A DNA stretch of 64,000 nucleotides from Ophiosphaerella korrae (taxonomy: Eukaryota; Ascomycota; Dothideomycetes; Pleosporales; Phaeosphaeriaceae), in contig JALNQF010000091.1 of assembly GCA_028456385.1 (NCBI GenBank), positions 62,001 through 126,000 of the forward strand, written 5' to 3'. Position numbers and translations under genes: made by a program. The notes under the pieces are model-generated. The model saw only the letters and a program-made list of their open reading frames with translations. It was not told the origin of the DNA and did not search any database. How positions within the stretch are numbered: the stretch's first letter is position 1; the number at the start of each line of letters is the position of its first letter. Below, in pieces: positions 48,773-62,700 of the stretch.

Positions 48773-51344
48773 ACTTATTCTTTTTTCTATTTAAAGTTTT
48801 TAGCTAACTTTTAGCTAAAATTAATCTCTTTATTAAGTTTCTTTTATATAAAGAATTTAAAGTTAGCTAAGTTAAATTTAAGCTTTTATACTAGGATTTA
48901 AACTAATTATTATTAATAAGTTGATATAAGTAGTAGTAAATCCTATCTATATTACTTTTTATAAAGATAATATACTACTAAGATAATTTAGATAAAAAGG
49001 AGCTAATAGCTAGTTAAGCTATTATAGTAGTATATAATATATATACTAGTTATTACTACTTAAAGTTCTTCGAACTTACTTAGAACTTACTTAGGGTTAT
49101 ACTAAGTTATATATAGGGGAATATACTAGCTAATAGAGCTAGTAATACTAGTTACTTAGCTTAGTAGAGCTTACTAATAGCACTAAGCGTACTCTAATAG
49201 CTCTTTACTTTAGACTATTTATACTTTTAAACTTACTTACTTTACTATCTAAATACTAGATTTACTAGTACTAGTTTATCTAATACTTTTTTAAGTTACT
49301 CTTTAGTATTAAGTAAAGTTTACTCTTCTTTTTATTTAATTATAACGTCTTTAGTTTCTAGTACTAGGTTTTCTAAAATATCTACTAGTTCTTACTAGCT
49401 TTACTAGTAGAATTCTACTACTCTTACTTTTAGAGTATAACTTCTAAACTTTATACTATTTAGGTTAGTAAGCTAGTACTATCTAAAGAGATATAACTAG
49501 ATAAGTTAATAAGGACTTTTCTATTAAGGTTTAAGCTTCTATTATCTAGATTTATTCTAATTACTAAATAAATCTTAAATAAGTACTAATACTCTTTTAA
49601 GTATATCTTTTATATATAATATCTTACTAGTATTAAACTATTCTTTACTTTTTTCTCTTAGCTTAATTATATAGTCTATAGCTTCTTAGAGTCTATTATT
49701 ATACTTATTAAATTACTAAGCTTATAATACTAAAAGTATAGTAGTAATATATACTTCTAACTATAAGAAGGTATACTATATAAAGATATAAAACTTAATA
49801 AGTAAGACTTACTCTTAGCTATATATAAAGTATATTAGTATTTCTTTATTACTATACTTTACTATAACTTATTCTACTTATAGCGCGTAAAGTAAATTAT
49901 ATACTTAATTACCTTTTTTTTAAAGAGTATCTACTAATTCTTTATAGTATCTTTTATTTATTTCTTAGATTTAAAAGTAATAAGTACTTCTAATAACTTT
50001 TTCGATACTATATAAGTAAGTAAAGTTAGTAACTAGTTTTTTATTTTCTAGTCTTCTATCTACTATTATATTAAATAGTATTTTTTATATTAAAAATATA
50101 TCTTATTTTATAAACTTAATAATAGCTTCTAATTTATTAGTTCTAAGAGCTTTAGCTTCTATATATAAGCTTGTAAAGTTTTAATATATAATTATAAATT
50201 TTTTACTACTTTTACTATTAAGTATATAAACTATATTTAATATAATCTATTTCTATAAAGCTTTAGGTTTCTAATTTAAGTATAGTTCTTTTTCTACTAT
50301 CTAAAGTAAATAAAACTAATATTCTTTATAAGACTTTATATAAGCTTCTATATCTTTAAATATATTTAGTTAGTAGTATTAAGCTTAGATCTTTTACTAT
50401 ATTATTTCTTAACCTTAGTACTTACTTTTATTATATAGTACTTTTAGAATTTCTAGCTACTTTTTTATTTATTTACTACTCTTTTTAGTAAGTAGTATTT
50501 AGAACTCTTAGCCTATAAAAATCTTTATATAACTTTATACTTTTACTTATTTCTATAGAGCTTTTAGATATTTATTCTACTTATTTTAGTAAAAGTTAAT
50601 AGTATTACTAGCTATTTTCCTACGTTATATAAAGAAGGCGTTTTTAAAGTATCTAGTATACTTAAGTCTATTTTAGCTCTTAAGTATATAAATTCTAGGT
50701 CCTAAGAGCTTATTTATAGTAAAATAAAAGTTATAGATTTTAAATAGTAGTATAAAGAAGTTATCTCTTATAAGTAGTTTATAAATTTTTTTATATCTTC
50801 TTTAAGTTCTTCTAGTAGCTACTATTTTAGTAGCTCTAGTTACTTTAAAATAGAGTTAACTACTATATTTTATTTTCTAGCTATATACTTTATATTAAAT
50901 TCCTATATATTTAGAAAAGCAAGCTATCTTATAATAAGAGCTCTTAAGAAGTTACTAGTACTTTAGTTAAGTTAATTTATAAAAGTATAGGTATCTATTT
51001 ATATTATAAAATAAACTCTATAAATTTATAAGTAGAATTTCTTAAGTACTAGTAGTATAGCTTTATATTTATATTTCCTAGAATCTTAGTTATACTCTAA
51101 AAGTAACTATACTCCTAATTTATAGTATATTATATTCTAATAGCCTTTTAGGTTTTCTTACTAAAGTACTATACTCTAACCTTTTTTACTTCTATTAACT
51201 AATATAATAATTAGTTTAATAGGCTTACTATAGTCTATAGAGACTAATACTAGTATACTAGTTAGTTAAGCTTTTAATTTATTTATAGTAAGAAAAGCTT
51301 CTTTATTTTATTTAAATTCTTTATTCTTTTTTAGTAGCTTAAAT
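48773..51344 (-). mobile_element. Second Gypsy family, copy 1, 3' part, RIP-degraded
   Basis: Parallel to 54866-57140 over most of its length, and so the RNase H and downstream part of a minus-strand Gypsy element. It contains an extra piece near 48960-49225 that copy 2 lacks. Similarity stops at 51344, where Rep-X begins in the RNase H/RT region. Confidence 0.75.
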
Positions 51345-53085
51345 AGTATTATAGGGTTGTATACCTAATATAGATCTAGGGCCTAAGGGCTTATTAGTCT
51401 TAAGGAACTTAGACTTTATTAGCTAAACTAGTTCTAAACGTTGTATGTACTCCTATAGATTGTATCCTATAACCTAAGGGCCTATTAGCTTCTCCTCTCT
51501 TACCTCTCCTCTTTAATAGTTCGCCTCCTTATAAGCCCTAAGTACTTATATTTCTTTAGTAACTACTTACTCCCTTTTTACTATTTCTTTCTTTATAATA
51601 CTCTACTATATACCTCCCCTCTTATATAGAGCTTAGTCCTATTAAGCTACTATACTTAATTAAGAGCCTCTAGCTTAAAGAGAGGGTAAAACCTACTTTA
51701 ACCTATAAACCCCTTTCCTATTTTATTAGCTACAAGGTACTTAAACTATTAGATCTAAAATAATTTAGATTTGTAATTTAGCCCTACCCTATAAATAGTC
51801 TAGTATCTAGCGCTAACTATATATATAGTTAGAGAGTAACTTAGGCTTTCTAGCTAAAATATTAATATTATCAAAAGAGAATAAAGATATTAAGTACCTA
51901 AGAGCTTTCTTCCTCTTAAATAACTTATAGCCTTTTAGGAATTAATTACTATATATTATCTATAAACTACTAATCTAACTTTAGCTATAGCTATAACCTA
52001 CCTAGGCCTACCCTAGGGGAACGCTAGCCTTATTAGCGCCGTTACCTAATACAAAGCTTAAGTTACGTTACCTCTATTTCTTTATATTAGCTATTATTTT
52101 TATTTTAGAGCGTCTATAGCTTAAGACTTTAAAAATACTACTTTTGTTTTTTACTTATAATACCTTTCTCTTAAGGGCTCTAGATCTAATATCTAAGGGG
52201 TCGTTTATAGAGTATTTACGTAGTTTCTAGGTTATTTAATAAATTTTTTATATAGACGTATTATATAGCTTATAGTAGTAGCTACTTATCTTCTTACTAT
52301 TTCTTTTTATATATATTTTATAAGCTATAGTAGTTTTTACTTTTTTATAATAGTTTTTTTACTTAATATATTTCTACTTACTAAATTCTTCTTTTACTTA
52401 TTAATTTTTAATAGCTAGCTCTTTTCTTATATATATATATTTATTAGTTAAGCTAGTATAGGGCCTTTAGGCTCTATATTTAAACGTCTTTACTAGTAGT
52501 TAAGCTCTTATAGTTATTTACTTCTATAATTTTTAGTAAAGTTATAAATACTCTCTAGAAGTATACTTAAACTTTATCTCTCTATTTTTTATTCTATTTT
52601 CTTCTTCTTTTCTTTAAGCTTATTTTAGCTACTCTATACTCTCTTACTAGTTTCTTAGCTCTATTCTCTTATTTACTTTCTACTTTAATTATTATAGCTA
52701 CTCTTAACTTCTAACCTAAGTCCTATATAGCTAGCTAGCTTAGCTAGAGTAACTATAGTAGTAATAATCCTTCTTAGCTACTTTATAACCTAGGTAGACT
52801 ACTCTTAGGTTACTATTAAACTAAAAGTAAGGCTTTCTACCCTATTTCTATAATATATTATTTTTAGTATAAGAGTAAGTATCTATTTTTCTTACCTATA
52901 GGCCTTTAGGTCTTACTAACTATACTTTTCTCTTTGTTATTACTTATTTCTTTAACTACTCTTTTTTACTTAACTTACTTTATAACTTTCTTAACTAAGC
53001 TTTTAAAGTCTTTAAAGAGCGTAACTTTAGCTAGCTTCTTTTTTTTATCTAAGAGTTTATATATACTTACTATAATAAGCGTAAG
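51345..53085 (-). repeat. Rep-X copy 2, inverted
   Basis: Reverse complement of 22119-24405 without the foldback MITE and with one unit of the 20 bp tandem repeat. Its outer end AGGGTTGTATACC is less mutated than in copy 1. Some CG-containing words (GCGCCGTTACC near 52038) survive, so RIP is milder here. Confidence 0.65.
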
Positions 53086-54865
53086 AATAAAGCTTACTAG
53101 TAGAATAGTCTTTATAATATTTATTCTTATAACTCTAATAGCTTCTTCTATACTTCTAATAGCTTTTAGTCTCTCTTTTACTAGCTATACTATTAGGTAT
53201 ACTATTATAAAGGTTAAGAGATACCTACTTAAGACTTTTTAGCTACTTAAGCTATACGCTTGTAGGATCTTTCTTTAATTAATAATCTTTAAGAGATATA
53301 AGCCTATTATAAGGCTATAGTCTACGTAAGTTAGTATACTTAGAAGACTATTAGCCTTTATAGGGCCTTACTACTAGGGCTACTACTACTAGGCTTTAAT
53401 AAGGCTATAGCTTATAGTTCTAAAAAAGAAGGTAATTATAGCTATACTACCTATATTTGTAGTAGTATTAGATACTCTATTTTCTTTAATAATAAAGGTA
53501 TTATCTACTTTAATAGCTCCTATATTTATTATTATATTTAGGGCTATAATTATAAGTTAAGTAAGTCTTTAACTCTATTTTTCTTTTTACTTAATCTTAT
53601 CTTAATAGTTATTTAGAGCTTAGCTAACGCGTTTTTAGTAGTCTAGTAGTTAAATACAAGTAAGTACTTTCTTAAGTTAAGAGTTTTACTAAGAGTTACT
53701 ACTATATTACTAAGCTCTTTAAGTAAAAGTATACTTATGCTAATACTTTTATTCCTATAGCTACTTAGTCTTCTAGCTACTCTATTACTACGCCCTTTAC
53801 GCGTAATACTATAGTAGCTAATATTTAGTATCTTATTTACTAAAATATTTCCTTAAGTTATTAAGTAGCCTATAGGCGTCTTTTTATAACGCCTAGTAAG
53901 CTAGTACGTCTTTATAAGCTTAAGGCTTACCTAGTAGTATATAGTATAGATAAGCCTAAAGATAATAACTCTAAGACTTCTAGCTATCTTTATAGCCCTA
54001 CTAATAATCCTTTTTACTAGTAAGCTTATAGCTAGCGTCTCTAGGGTTATACTATATCTAAGAGTAAGTCTAATAATTTCTTACCTACTATTTTCTCTGT
54101 AGTAGATAAGGCCCTTATTTATTAGGTTCTCTCTAGTTCCTTTTTCTTTTTATCTCTTTCTAGTATTAGTAAATACCTTTAAAGCGCTTCCTCTAGTAGT
54201 TCTAGCTTACTTTTAAGCTTTTATACTACTCTAAATTCTCTCTATTAACTACTAGCTCTTTAGGCTTTATAAGGTACGCTCTTATACCTTTTTTACTTTA
54301 CTAACCTAGAGTTAGATATAAGTTACCTAGATCTTAATAAGAGTTTAGGATATACTTATAGATACTCTATTAAGTTTCTTACTACTCTTACTCTTACTTC
54401 TAGCTACTATCTAGCTACTCTTTTAACTTCTCTTCTTTATACTCTACTTTCTAGTAGTAGTATTCTTACTTTAGTCTATTCTTAATTTAATATAATAGGT
54501 TTAAGCTCTTCTACTTCTTTTTATAAAGGCCTTTAGTCTCTTATTTTTATACTTCTTCTACCTTCTTAGTATTCTCCTAGCCTTTTACTTTAAAATCTTT
54601 AGCCTTAGAATTAGGATTACTATTATACTTATTATCTAGGTAGTATTTACTTTTAGCTACTTAGGTTTAGTCTTAGAAGTCTTCTTACTACTTAAGCTTC
54701 TTCTTCTAGTTCTAAGGATAGTAATTAGTAATAATAAGTAATATAAGGTTTTTCTTCTTAGTATCTAAGTACTAAGGCCTCTTTAGTTATTTGTTTTTAG
54801 AGAAAATTAACTAAGTTCTTTTCCTCTTATTACTAATTCTCCTATTTACTTATAATACCTACTTG
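53086..54865. other. AT-rich RIP-mutated stretch, perhaps gag of a minus-strand element
   Basis: About 1.8 kb. The minus strand around 53990-54600 reads Lys- and Glu-rich, coiled-coil-like stretches as in a gag N-terminus, broken by stops. It does not match the gag of the chromovirus. No other feature recognised. Confidence 0.35.
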
Positions 54866-57800
54866 TTCTCTCCTCTATTTAAAATTTTTAGCTAATTTTT
54901 AGCTAAGATTAATTTCTTTATTAGGTTCCTTTTATATAAAGAATTTAAAGTTAGCTAGATTAAATTTAGGCTTTTATACTAGGATTTAAACTAATTATAG
55001 CTAATAAGTTTATACTAGTAATAGTAAGTCCTATCTATATTATTCTTATACTTACCTACTTTACTTTCTAAATACTAGCTCTATTAGTACTAGTTTATCT
55101 AATACTCTTTTAGGTTACTCTTTAGTATTAGGTAAAGCTTACTCTTCCTTTTATCTAACTATAAAATCTTTAGCTTCTAGCTCTAAATTTTCTAAGATAT
55201 CTATTAGTTCCTACTAGCTTTACTAGTAGAATTCTACTACTCTTACTCTTAGAGTATAGTTTCTAAACTTTGTACTATCTAGGTTAGTAATCTAATACTA
55301 TCTAGAGGGATATAAGTAGATAACTTAATAAGAGCCCTTTTACTAAGGTTATAGTTTCTACTATCTAGATTTATTCTAGTTACTAAATAAGTCTTAAATA
55401 AGTACTAATATTCTCTTAGGTATATCTTTTATACCTAATATCCTTTTAGTATTAAACTATTCTTTACTTTCTTTTTTTAGCCTAATTATACAATCTATAG
55501 CTTCTTAGAGTCTATTATTATATTTATTAAACTACTAGGCTTATAATACTAAGAGCGTAGTAGTATTATAAACTTCTAACTATAAGAGGGTTTACTATAT
55601 AGAGACGTAGAGTTTAATAGGTAAGACTTATTCCTAGCTATATATAAAGTATATTAGTATCTCTCTAGTACTACGTTTTACTATAACTCTATCTACCTAT
55701 AGCGTATAAAGTAGATTATCTACTTAATTATATTTAATCTTTTAGAAGGTAGCTACTAACTCTTTATAGCCTCTTTTAATTATTCCTTAGTTTTAGAAGT
55801 AATAAGTACTTCTAATAACCTTTTAGGTACAATATAAGTAAGTAAGGTTAGCGACTAGTCCTTTATTTTCTAGTCTTCTATCTACTATTATTTTAAATAG
55901 TACTCCCTATCTTAAGAATATATTTTATTTTAGGAACTTTATAATAGCTTCTAATATATTAACTCTAAGAGCTTTAGCCTCTATATATAAGCTTATAAGG
56001 TCCTAATATATAATTATATATCTCTTACCTTCTTTACTATTAAGTATATAAACTATATCTAGTATAATCTATCTCTATAGGACCTTAGGTCTCTAATTTA
56101 GGTATAGCTCTTCCTCTACTATCTAAAGTAAATAAAATTAATATTCTTAGTAAGATTTTACGTAGGTTTCTATATCTTTAAATATATTTAGCTAGAAATA
56201 TTACGTCTAGATCTTTTACTATATTCTTTCTTAGCCTTAGTATCTACTTTTATTGTATAGTACCTTTAGAATCTCTAGCTACTCTTCTTTTTTATCTACT
56301 ACTCTTTTTAGTAAGTACTATTTAGAGCCTTTAGCTTATAAGAGTCCTTATATAACTTTGTACTTTTACGTATTTTTATAGAGCTTTTAGGTATCTATTC
56401 TACTTATTCTAGCTAGAGTTTATAGTGTTACTAGCTATTTTATAATATTGCGTAGAAAAGGTATTTCTAGAGTGTCTAGTACGCTTAAGTCTATTTCTAT
56501 CTTTAAGTATATAAATTCTAGGTCCTAAAGGCTTATCTATAGTAAGATAAAAGTTATAGACTCTAGATAGTAGTTTATAAATTCTTCTACGTCTTCTTTA
56601 AGCTCTTTTAGTAGCTACTATCCTAGTAGCTCTAGTTGCCTTAAGAGAGTATTTACTACTACGTTCTTTTTCTTAGCTACGTACTTTATATTAAATTCCT
56701 ATATATTTAGAAAGGTAAGCTATCTTATAATTAGAGCTCCTAAGAAGTTACTAGCGCTTTAATTAAGTTAATTTATAAGTATATAGGTGTCTATTTTTAC
56801 TATAAAATAAACTCTATAGATTTATAAGTAGAATTTCTTAAGTACTAGTAGTATAGCTTTATACTTATATTTCCTAGAATCCTAGTTACGCTCTAAAAGT
56901 AACTATACTCCTAATTTATAGCGTACTACGTTCTAATAGCCTTTTAGGTTTTCTTACTAGAGTACTACGCCCTAACCCTTTTTACTTCTATTAACTAATA
57001 TAATAATTAGTCTAATAGGCTTACTATAGTCTATAGAGACTAATACTAGTATACTAGTTAGTTAGGTTTTTAATTTATCTATAGTAAGAGAAGCTTCTTA
57101 ACTCTATTTAAATTCTTTATTCTTCTTTAGTAGCTTAAATAGTAGTATTACTATCTTAGTAAAACCTTTAATCTAGATTCTATAGTATACGTAAAAGCTA
57201 ATAAATATTTAGACTTCTTTTAGAGATCTATAGGCTAGCTATTTAATTATCTTTTAGACCTTCTTATTAGCTAAGTACTAGCCTTCTTTATCTACTATAT
57301 ACCCTATAATCTCTATAGAGTTATAGTACTAATCTAATTTAAAACCTAAGGTAGTTATACTAGCTATCTTAAAGTTACGTAAAACTTTATCTATATTAAT
57401 AATATATTTGCTAATAAACCTTTAGATCTTAGGTTTAAGTAAATCTAAGTTATAGTCTATTTTTAGGCCTTTTACTATAATGTTATCTATATATAATATA
57501 TAGCTAGTTAGAATTAATTCTTATAAGATTTTAGTTACTACTTATATAAACTTAGTAATAGAGTTTATAGTACTTATAGGTAGAGTGTATTACTATACTA
57601 GTCTATAAGTTAGCGTATAAAATACTATAAGTAGTCTAGAGTCTTAATAGAGCTCTACTTAATTATATCTAAAGAAGAAGTCTATTAGGGATATAACGTA
57701 GTAACCTATAAATTCCTCTAAGAATTTATCTATTATAAGTACTTTTCCCCTTACCTAAAACCTCTCTTTAAGCCTCTCTCTTTAAACCTCCCTTTAAGCT

Positions 57801-59280
57801 CTTTAGGTACCCCTAGGATTACTTTTAGAGCTACTTAGGATTACATATACTCTTTAGATATATAAACACCTTTGTAAGCCTATAAATCTCTTAAGGATTT
57901 GTCTTACTTTATTAATATACCTATTATTCTATTATATCTAACTTCTACTAAATACTCTTTATATTTTCTAGGTTTAGAAGTAAGTTAGTATTCCTAATAG
58001 TTATTCTATTAGTGCGCTAGGTATTATTAATAAGTTAGTATCCTTAGTCTTTTTTCTTTACTAAGAACTAGAAGTTACTATATAGGCTTTTACTTAATTT
58101 AAGGACTTCTTAGTCTAGCTATTCTTAAATTATCTTATTAACTACTTCTTTTAGTTTATAAGGTATAGAGAAGCTATCCTCTTTTTAGGCTTTATAGAGT
58201 ACTATATTAATTTAAACTAGTAAGATAATATTAGAGTAGATATAGCTTAATTCTATAAAGTTAACACTTAATATAGCTTCTTAATATAAAAAAACTTTAA
58301 TTAGTATTTCTCTTTCTTTTAGCTATAGCTAGTTAGTAATCTTTATTTTTACTAGCTACTCTTCTATAACCTAAGTACCTATAGATAAAAAAGTAGTCTT
58401 ATTAGTAATATATTATTAGAATTATCTCTAGCTTTAGTTGTTATTTACTAGCTACCTAAGTTCTACTCTTACTTTCTAGTCTAATCGACCCTCTACTTAG
58501 TAGGGCTATTCTAAGAAGTTATAGACTAGCTATACTTTTTTACCTTTTAACTTATATATAGTATTTAGCTTAAATTATAGCTTTATCTTTTATAAACTCT
58601 TAGGTATCTATTTTCTTCTTTCTACTTGTTTTTATATCCCTATAAGGTTTTCTAGGATTTCTAAGATACTTTTATCTAGAGAAATACTAGCTTATTTTAT
58701 TATTATTAGATCTACCTATAGATTATTCTATAATTCCTAGTATAGATACTAGGTACTACTAATAGTTCTCTAGGCGTCTCTTTCTTATTTCTCTATTTTC
58801 TAGGTATCTATTTATAGAACTCTACTCCTAGTAGTAGAGTTCCTTGCTAGTTTTTCTATTATTATTATATTTATCTATCTTATACTTTCTATTCTATTAA
58901 ATATTACTATAAACTTTATAGAAGTATTTTAATTTTTTAACTAAACCTTATAGTATATTTAGCTATTATCTTCTTATTTAAAAGAGTATTAATAATCTAT
59001 TATAAATAGGTTCCTAAAGATTATTAGGTAAGAGAAACCTCTTATAATAAAGAAGTTAGACTAGACTTTAATACTTCTAATAATAACTAGTACGCCTTAT
59101 ACAATTTCTTTAAAGGACTCCTTTACTCTATTTATAGTAACTAGCTATACTCTAGCTATTTCTTTAAGTATAGAAGTTATACTTAAGCTAGTAGCTAGAG
59201 CTATTTTAAAGTAGATTATATTAAGTTCTACTCCTAAGTTAAGTAAAGCTAGTAGTTTAGTCCTATAGACCTAGATTATT
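54866..59280 (-). mobile_element. Second Gypsy family, copy 2, protease/RT/RNase H, RIP-degraded
   Basis: Minus-strand reading shows an RT core near 57480 (YIDNIIVKG, where a YIDD motif is expected). Next comes the connection region (IIGYIVDKEG near 57300) and RNase H (about 56700-57150), with FIVKIDTYILINQLN-like and NFLGALIIR words typical of this Gypsy type. Protease and gag remains extend to 59280. The end at 54866 matches the start of copy 1. It differs from the chromovirus: no chromodomain or matching LTR was found. The 5' end is cut by the LTR of chromovirus E. Confidence 0.75.
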
Positions 59281-59738
59281 TGTTATAGGTGTTACTAGGG
59301 TTAACTTCCTAGTACTATAGTTATTAGTAGATAGAGAAGTATTAGTAAAAGCTCGTGTTATAATCTATAATAGGCTATAAATAGTATAAGATGTTTTGTA
59401 ACTATCTTAGTATTATTGCTTGTAGTTAATAATTAAATTACTAATACTATCCTAGTAATAGGTATTATTACTAACTATATATTTATAGTAATCTATTTAT
59501 ATAACCTTATAGATTACTACTAATCTATCTATACGTAATTATAGATTACCTTAATCTATTAGTACGTTATTATAGATTACTACTAATCTATCTATACGTA
59601 ACTATAGATTACTACTACGTATCCTAATTATAAGTAGTTTTCTAATTAAAGTTGTTACCCTACTTGTCCTATACTTTATTAGCGCCTAAGTTAAGACTAA
59701 TTAGTTCTAACTTAATTTCTTCTATTACTCCTATACTA
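59281..59738 (-). repeat. 3' LTR of chromovirus E
   Basis: 458 bp in minus orientation, from TGTTATAGGTGTTACTAGGG to CCTATACTA. The core carries about ten TAATCTA or TAGATTA words spaced by TACG, an expanded form of the LTR core of copies C and D. Confidence 0.8.
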
Positions 59739-62700
59739 CTATCTCTCCCTCTAAGTAGTTCTTAGTTTTCTTACTCTAAGGCTAAAGTTATTAATCTAGT
59801 TTCTTTATTAATATAAAGTTCTTTATCTTCCCTTATACCCACTAAATCTACTCTTTATTGTCTTCGATTAGTAGATTGTATATTACGTTATAGTATTACT
59901 ATATTTCTTTATTCTTGTTATAAATCTTTAAATCCTCCTCTAGAGTATATTTCTTTAAAATATAGTAAGGCTTACAAGGTATATATTTATACTAATACTT
60001 ATACATCTTATAACTTTTCTAGTATTTCCTTTATAGAATATAGGTTAATAATACTTATTTGTGCGTCTATACTTATTTACAATAGGGAGAGCTATTAACT
60101 ATACTTAAGATAAACTATCTAAATAGATTACTAAGGCTAAAAAAGAACGTAATTAGATTCTAAGTATATAGGTAGAAAATTATACTTATCTAATCTATCT
60201 TTATAAGATAAAGGCCTTAAATAATAAAAAATCTATTACTTAGGCTATCTTTATAGAGTCTAAGCTTAATTTTAAAGCTATAGGAGAGGCTACTCTTACT
60301 ATATTAGGTGCTCTTATTACCTCTTTATCTAGTAGTAGTATTATTAGTTTTCTTAATTTACTACAAGGCGCTCTAGAGAGTTTTAACTTTAGAACTCCTC
60401 TAGTTTCTTAAGGTAATTAAGATTATCCTCTAGTTTCTATATTTTTTCCTATAGTTACCCTCTTTTATCTATACCTATCTATTTTACTAAATAGTAGTTC
60501 CTACTATTATAGAACTAGTATACTAGGATTTCTTTAACTTCTTATTCTTCTTATTCTCTATATATATCTACTTTATATACTAGTAGTTCTACGTTTTATA
60601 GTACTATCTTAAGTAGCGCTACGTAGAAAGTTAGGTATATCTTTATCTTGTTTAGTAGCTTTAATTTAAATATAACTAGCGTAACTTCTTTCTTAATTTT
60701 ATATAGTCCTATTTTAACGTAATCTAATTTTAGACTTAATTGTTTGCTCTTAATATTTTTTTATACTAACTATACTTTTTCTCTTTTTCTAAGTTTAAGT
60801 CCTTCTTTATATTTTTTATTATAGTACTTAGCTATATAGTTATATAAGAACTCTACGTCTTATCTTAATTAGTTATATATATCTTTAAGTCTATTAGTAA
60901 AGTTTTCTCCTCTTAGAGACTATAATACTTCTAGTCTTAATATTCTATATACGTTAGGGTTAAATCTATAGTTTATAAAGAAAAGTAATACTCTTATTAC
61001 TATATTCTTTACGCTATTGTATACTAACTATGCTATAGGTAATAACTATACCTAATTATTCTAGTTGTAGTTAAGGTAGTATCTTAAGTATTGTTCTACT
61101 ATTTAATTTATTCGTTCTAACTATTTGTTTATTTATAGATAATACGCTGTAGATATTACGTGTTTAATTCCTAATTACACTATTATTGTTCTCTATAGTT
61201 TTAATATAAATCTTACGTCTCTATTTATAATAATCTTATCTAGTAGTTTATATTAACTAATTATAGTTCCTAGAACCTAGTATATAGTAACTTCTATCTT
61301 GTTTTTCTCTCTATATAGTCTAAAGTATAAGTACTTTATAACTTTATATACTATTATTAAGATTCTATTATACTTAACTCCTAATATTTAATCTTTTAAC
61401 TTAGGTAACTTTATAATAAAGTCTATTGTAATAACTTCCTATAGTTATTCTAGTACTTCTATTAGTTATAATATTCTATATAGTGCGTATCTATTATACT
61501 TATTTCTATAACATTCTATATAATCTTATAGTACTTCTATTACTAGTTATCTTACTCTTAAGATATAGTAGTCTTATAGTAACTTATCTAGGGTTTTATT
61601 AATCTCTTAATAACTATATACTAGTAATTTATAAAATTGTTATATAAATTCTCTTTAAATTTTCTTTAGAATATATATTCTTTTATAGGCTTGTACGAAT
61701 CCTTCTTAGATTTCTAGCTTTTCTATTTCTTTAGGTACTTCTTGTATTATTTTCTAAATCTATTTGTCTAGCTCGCTACTCTTCCTTTTAAGTATTATAG
61801 CTATTTTAGGTATATTTAGGACTAAGTATCCTTCTTTGTTCTATACTAGAACTATACTAGTAGCGCTTACTTCTTCTTATAAGTCTAATCTTCTACTAAG
61901 AGTATCTATAAATTAGTTATCTTTCCCTTTTATATATATAATTTCTATATTAAATATTAATAGGAATTCTTACTATCTTATATATTATTATAATAGTTCT
62001 TTATTTATTATAAATCTTATAAGATTCTTATAGTCTATATAGACCTTTATTTAGTATTTTACTCCTTATAGGTATACTCTCTATTATTTAAATACTTTAT
62101 AGATTACTAGTATCTCTTTATTATAAATTAGATAGTTAAGCTCTACTAGCTTTATTTTCTTAGAGAAGTATTTAACTAAATATTCTTTCTTAGTCTTTAG
62201 GTCTTCTTGTATTAGTACTATTCTATAGACTAAATTAGATACGTCTATTTTTACTATTACTAGTAGGTCTAGGTTATATATTCTAATAACTAGGTTTTCT
62301 ATAAACTTCTTTTTAATTATATTAAATACTTTCTTGTATTCCTTTATCTATTTAAATAGCGTATCCTTCTTTATAAGTTTTATTATTAGTTTTATATCTT
62401 TAGACTATTTTACTATTAACTTTCTATAAAAGTTTACTAACCTATAAAACTATTATACCTCTTTTAGGTTCTTTAGTGTTAGCTATTTATTAATTAACTT
62501 AATTTTTTCTAAGTTAATCTTAATCTTTCCTAGTTTAATAATAAATCTAAGGAAGTCTATTTCTTTTATATAGAATTTACACTTTCTTATCTTAAGAAAT
62601 ATTTTACTTTCTACTAGTTTTTCTAGTACCTTATATATATATTATACATGTTCTTCTTCTATTTCTAAAAATATAAAGATGTTGTCTAGGTATATAAATA

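Noticed and set aside
52934..53242. Open frame of 102 codons on the plus strand in AT-rich DNA
   Set aside because: Hydrophobic composition from T-rich sequence only. It spans the end of Rep-X copy 2 and unassigned repeat, with no domain.
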